Positions 61,580-64,000 of a stretch of DNA of 64,000 nt are shown piece after piece. The first letter of the stretch is position 1, and each line of letters begins with the position of its first letter. Where the stretch lies: the NCBI RefSeq assembly GCF_001510655.1, contig NZ_LMVC01000005.1, positions 263,510 to 327,509 of the forward strand, read 5' to 3'. The notes under the pieces were generated by a model. The model saw only the letters and a list, made by a program, of their open reading frames with translations, was not told the DNA's origin and searched no databases. A program made the translations under genes and the position numbers. The DNA is from Fictibacillus sp. FJAT-27399. Its GTDB lineage: Bacteria > Bacillota > Bacilli > Bacillales > Fictibacillaceae.

Positions 61580-62158
61580 AAACTAAGTCTCGAATGTTTC
61601 GTTGGTTCAAGTGGATATTTCGGACGTACAATCTGTTCAGCAGGCAAAGAATACTATCCTTAAGGTAACGGTCCGCTTGGATCTGCTGATCAATAACGCG
61701 GGAATTGCTCCAACTTTAATATCCTGCCAAGCGAGCTTAGTGTAGAAAAGCTGCGTTCAGCGTTTGATGTGAACTTCTTTGGTACCTTTCACATGATTCA
61801 AACCTTTTTGCCGCTGGTTAAAAAAGCACAGCGCGGGAAGATTGTGAACGTGGCGACCGATATGGCCTCACAGACGAGGTTTGCTAATGGCGAAGCGGAC
61901 AACTTAAATCTATTGGCTTACAATTCATCCAAGACTGCATCAACTCGTTAACACTGACTTTTAGTAAAGAGTTTGGTGCAAATGCCCCTGAGATTTTCGG
62001 CGTAACTAACCCCTGGCTTCACAACGACTGATCTGAACGGAAATGCACCGGGCGGGAAAACAACGGCAGAAGGTGCGAAGATTATTTTGAACCATGCTTT
62101 AAGCGAAGTGTATAATCATGGTAAGATACTGGATAAAAACGGAGTTGTTCCTTGGTAG
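61580..62158 (+). pseudogene. 5'-truncated, frameshifted SDR oxidoreductase
   Basis: Pieces in several frames join into a short-chain dehydrogenase: VSNVSLVQVDISDVQSVQQA, RLDLLINNAGIAPT, ELSVEKLRSAFDVNFFGTF, IVNVATDMASQT, AYNSSKTA (the active-site YxxxK as YNSSK), then TTDLNGNAPGGKTTAEGA and a stop at 62156-62158. At least three frameshifts are needed. The first 50 or so residues with the GxxxGxG NAD site are missing; the sequence becomes island DNA just upstream. It seems to have been cut when the island arrived. Confidence 0.83.
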
Positions 62159-62168
62159 GTGAAGAGTG

Positions 62169-62537
62169 ATGCATTATAGTATTGGACAGGTGGCAGCGAT
62201 GAACGAGCTGTCCATCTCCCAGCTGCGGTATTATGACAAACAGGGTCTGCTTCCTTTTCTCAAAAGAACGAAAAAGGGAGACCGGGTGTTTGAAGAGGAT
62301 ACTCTCAAATTACTGGAGATGATTCTGTGCTTGAAGGAAACTGGAATGCCCATCAAGGAAATCAAGCAATTCGTGGACTGGTGCATGGATGAAAACGATA
62401 CAATTCCTCAACGGCTGGACATGATGAAGCAGCAAGAAATCCTAGTGCTGCAGCAAATCCAGCATACGAAAGAGAATCTAACGAAAATCCAGCAGAAGAT
62501 CACAAGGCTTGAACGTGAGCAGACAGAGAATCAATAG
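62169..62537 (+). CDS. MerR-family regulator
   Basis: A protein of about 122 residues. The N-terminal MerR helix-turn-helix and wing (YSIGQVAAMNELSISQLRYY, then DKQGLLPF) are clear, followed by a second wing region and a long dimerisation helix (PQRLDMMKQQEILVLQQIQH onwards). There is no Cys metal site, so it belongs to the drug- or stress-type group. AGGTGAAG precedes ATG 62169. It lies 11 bases after the SDR stop, the usual SDR-MerR arrangement, so it once controlled that reductase. A terminator separates it from the convergent MFS gene. Confidence 0.88.
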   Translation: MHYSIGQVAAMNELSISQLRYYDKQGLLPFLKRTKKGDRVFEEDTLKLLEMILCLKETGMPIKEIKQFVDWCMDENDTIPQRLDMMKQQEILVLQQIQHTKENLTKIQQKITRLEREQTENQ

Positions 62538-62587
62538 AGTAACTTAAAAAGGACAAACCCATTTCTTTGGAGTGTTTCAGTTGATGA

Positions 62588-62627
62588 AAAAGCAGTGAGA
62601 TCTTATGTGAGAATCCCACTGCTTTTC
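62588..62627. terminator. Bidirectional hairpin between MerR and MFS genes
   Basis: AAAGCAGTG pairs with CACTGCTTT around a 19-base loop, with A-rich and T-rich flanks, between two convergent genes. Confidence 0.75.
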
Positions 62628-62641
62628 TATAAGCTTTTTTA

Positions 62642-63850
62642 TCAAGCTGCTTCTGTAACTCCCTTTCCATTCTGTGCAATTTTTGAAATAAGCGCCCAAA
62701 GCATAACACCCATGATGAGAAAGCCCGCCGTCATACTGATGACGCCTCCCCATCCGAAATCGGACCAGAAGAACCCTGCGAGTGTTCCCCCTACACTTGA
62801 GCCGGTATAGTAAAGAAATAAATAGAGTGAAGAGGCTTGTGCTTTGTCATGTGTCGCGCGCTGACCGACCCAGCTGCTTGCGATGGAATGGCTGCCAAAG
62901 AAGCCATAGGTAAACAATCCGAGCCCCAGCATTTTAATGAATAAATCAGTGTCCAACGTCAAACCAACCCCGATTAAAGCAAGCAATAAGTTAATGAATA
63001 GTATTCTTTTCTTCCCGTGGCGGTCTACCCATTTCCCGGTCCAGACCGAGCTGAACATTCCAATAATCATGATTAGAAAGATCCAGCCGACAATGGTTTG
63101 GCTAAGCGTATAAGGCTTTCCGAGCAGCACATAAGCGATGTAGTTAAATAACGCGACGTTGCTCCCCAAAAGTAAAAACCCCATAAAAAATAAGCAAACG
63201 AGACCGGGATCTTTCAGATGGTCAACAAGTGATTTTCCTAATTTCCCAATCTGTAATGGACGTGCTTTGAAATGCTGTGAAGACGGTAGGCTCTTCCAAA
63301 AAATGAGGGTAGCCACTAAACTTATGACCCCGATTCCACCTATCGCTGCATGCCAGCTAACGAGGTCGCTCAACAACCCTGAGAATACCCTTCCAAATAC
63401 CGCTCCGATTGAATTTCCGCATATATATAGCCCCATCGCTGTTCCGAGACTTTTGGGTTCGATTTCCTCCCCAAGAAACGCCATGGCAATGGAAGGCAGC
63501 CCGGCAAGTGATATTCCTTCCAGCGTTCGTAAAATCAGCAGAACGTGAAAATTAGGGCTGAACGCTGTAAAAATACAAATCACGGAAGCTGCAAGCATGG
63601 AAATGACCATGATTGGTTTTCGCCCCCAAACTTCGGACAATGAACCAAAAATCAGCATGCTGACAGCAAGTACGATCGTGGTGACAGAAAGAGACAGGCT
63701 CGCTGTTGTGGGAGTAATGCCGAACTCCTTTGTGAACTCGGGCATTAACGGCTGAACACAGTAAAGAATCGCAAACGTATTAAAACCAGCGGCAAAAAAC
63801 GCCATGCTTGTTTTTCGAAAAAGCGGTGTTCCCTGTTGAATGTAGCTCAT
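62642..63850 (-). CDS. MFS transporter, YnfM-like (DHA1) family
   Basis: A 402-residue MFS exporter with 12 membrane segments. The N-terminal FNTFAILYCVQPLMPEFTKE and SLSLSVTTIVLAVSMLIFGS stretches, with the motif-A loop GSLSEVWGRKPIMV, are typical of the YnfM-like group. The second half repeats a related loop (GKWVDRHGKKRILF). It would expel drugs or metabolites with protons; the substrate is unknown. It lies convergent to the MerR gene. The ribosome-binding site before ATG 63850 is poor. The last 150 bases of the window are its AT-rich upstream region. Confidence 0.88.
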   Translation of the reverse strand: MSYIQQGTPLFRKTSMAFFAAGFNTFAILYCVQPLMPEFTKEFGITPTTASLSLSVTTIVLAVSMLIFGSLSEVWGRKPIMVISMLAASVICIFTAFSPNFHVLLILRTLEGISLAGLPSIAMAFLGEEIEPKSLGTAMGLYICGNSIGAVFGRVFSGLLSDLVSWHAAIGGIGVISLVATLIFWKSLPSSQHFKARPLQIGKLGKSLVDHLKDPGLVCLFFMGFLLLGSNVALFNYIAYVLLGKPYTLSQTIVGWIFLIMIIGMFSSVWTGKWVDRHGKKRILFINLLLALIGVGLTLDTDLFIKMLGLGLFTYGFFGSHSIASSWVGQRATHDKAQASSLYLFLYYTGSSVGGTLAGFFWSDFGWGGVISMTAGFLIMGVMLWALISKIAQNGKGVTEAA

Positions 63851-64000
63851 ACGGCTATCATCTCATTGGTTTGACATTCATCTTGTTGCATCTCTATCGT
63901 CCCTTTAAATTTTTATTTTCCATATTTCTATAGTATCATCGTCTTCTTATGATGTATAATTCATTATAATCATATTTTTAATGCATTTATGTAATATATA

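Overview
The window looks like chromosome of a spore-forming Bacillaceae (Firmicutes). Ribosome-binding sites are AGGAGG-type, regulation is by riboswitch, T-box and cre-like elements, and there are a CotF-like spore coat gene and a heterocycloanthracin-type bacteriocin cluster. A Fictibacillus- or Bacillus-like genus is my guess. No rRNA, tRNA, CRISPR array or recognisable transposase gene was seen.

Left part (1-18 kb). This is mostly ordinary accessory metabolism: an exported nucleosidase under a guanine-type purine riboswitch, GNAT acetyltransferases, a YczE-like membrane protein, an EamA transporter, SRPBCC and DinB-fold proteins, an ABM monooxygenase/hydrolase pair, a metallophosphoesterase, an ArsR-SRPBCC fusion, a CotF-like coat protein, a CPA1 cation/proton antiporter, and a metNIQ methionine uptake operon behind a SAM riboswitch. 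A roughly 325-bp dispersed element with terminal inverted repeats (MITE-like) occurs in four copies, near 1, 3200, 14650 and 35115.

Middle part (18-36.6 kb). A complete TOMM (thiazole/oxazole-modified peptide) cluster has a Cys/Gly-rich precursor, a ThiF-like maturation protein, a leader-binding/YcaO cyclodehydratase and a SagB-type FMN dehydrogenase. Next come a T-box-controlled brnQ, a GntR-DUF2848-nitrilase-MFS catabolic operon, and a LacI-controlled sugar operon (fucose-permease-like MFS, DUF4432 epimerase-like protein, PfkB kinase). Several broken 3' ends (brnQ tail, two sugar-kinase tails, an NmrA-type reductase) record past duplication and deletion.

Right part (36.7-61.5 kb). This is a large, mostly AT-rich defence island, all on the minus strand. 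It begins with a membrane-anchored DUF4041/T5orf172 protein, a PLD-helicase-DUF3427 protein and a frameshifted HEPN-like gene with a small partner. Two adjacent operons follow. The upstream one encodes a DGQHR (DndB-like) protein, an orphan, a MORC/Hsp90-like ATPase, a radical-SAM-like protein without the iron-sulfur cysteines, and a B12-binding-type radical SAM enzyme. The downstream one encodes a second Hsp90-like ATPase, an SF1 helicase, a bactofilin-like repeat protein, a DrmA-like helicase, a DrmB-like DUF1998 protein and a NERD-SF1 helicase. The drmAB core recalls DISARM, but no DNA methyltransferase is visible. The radical SAM pair plus DGQHR protein may supply an unusual modification instead. 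I think this is the most likely undescribed system in the window.

Right edge (61.5-64 kb). An SDR gene that lost its 5' end at the island border and carries frameshifts is followed by its MerR-type regulator and a convergent MFS exporter.
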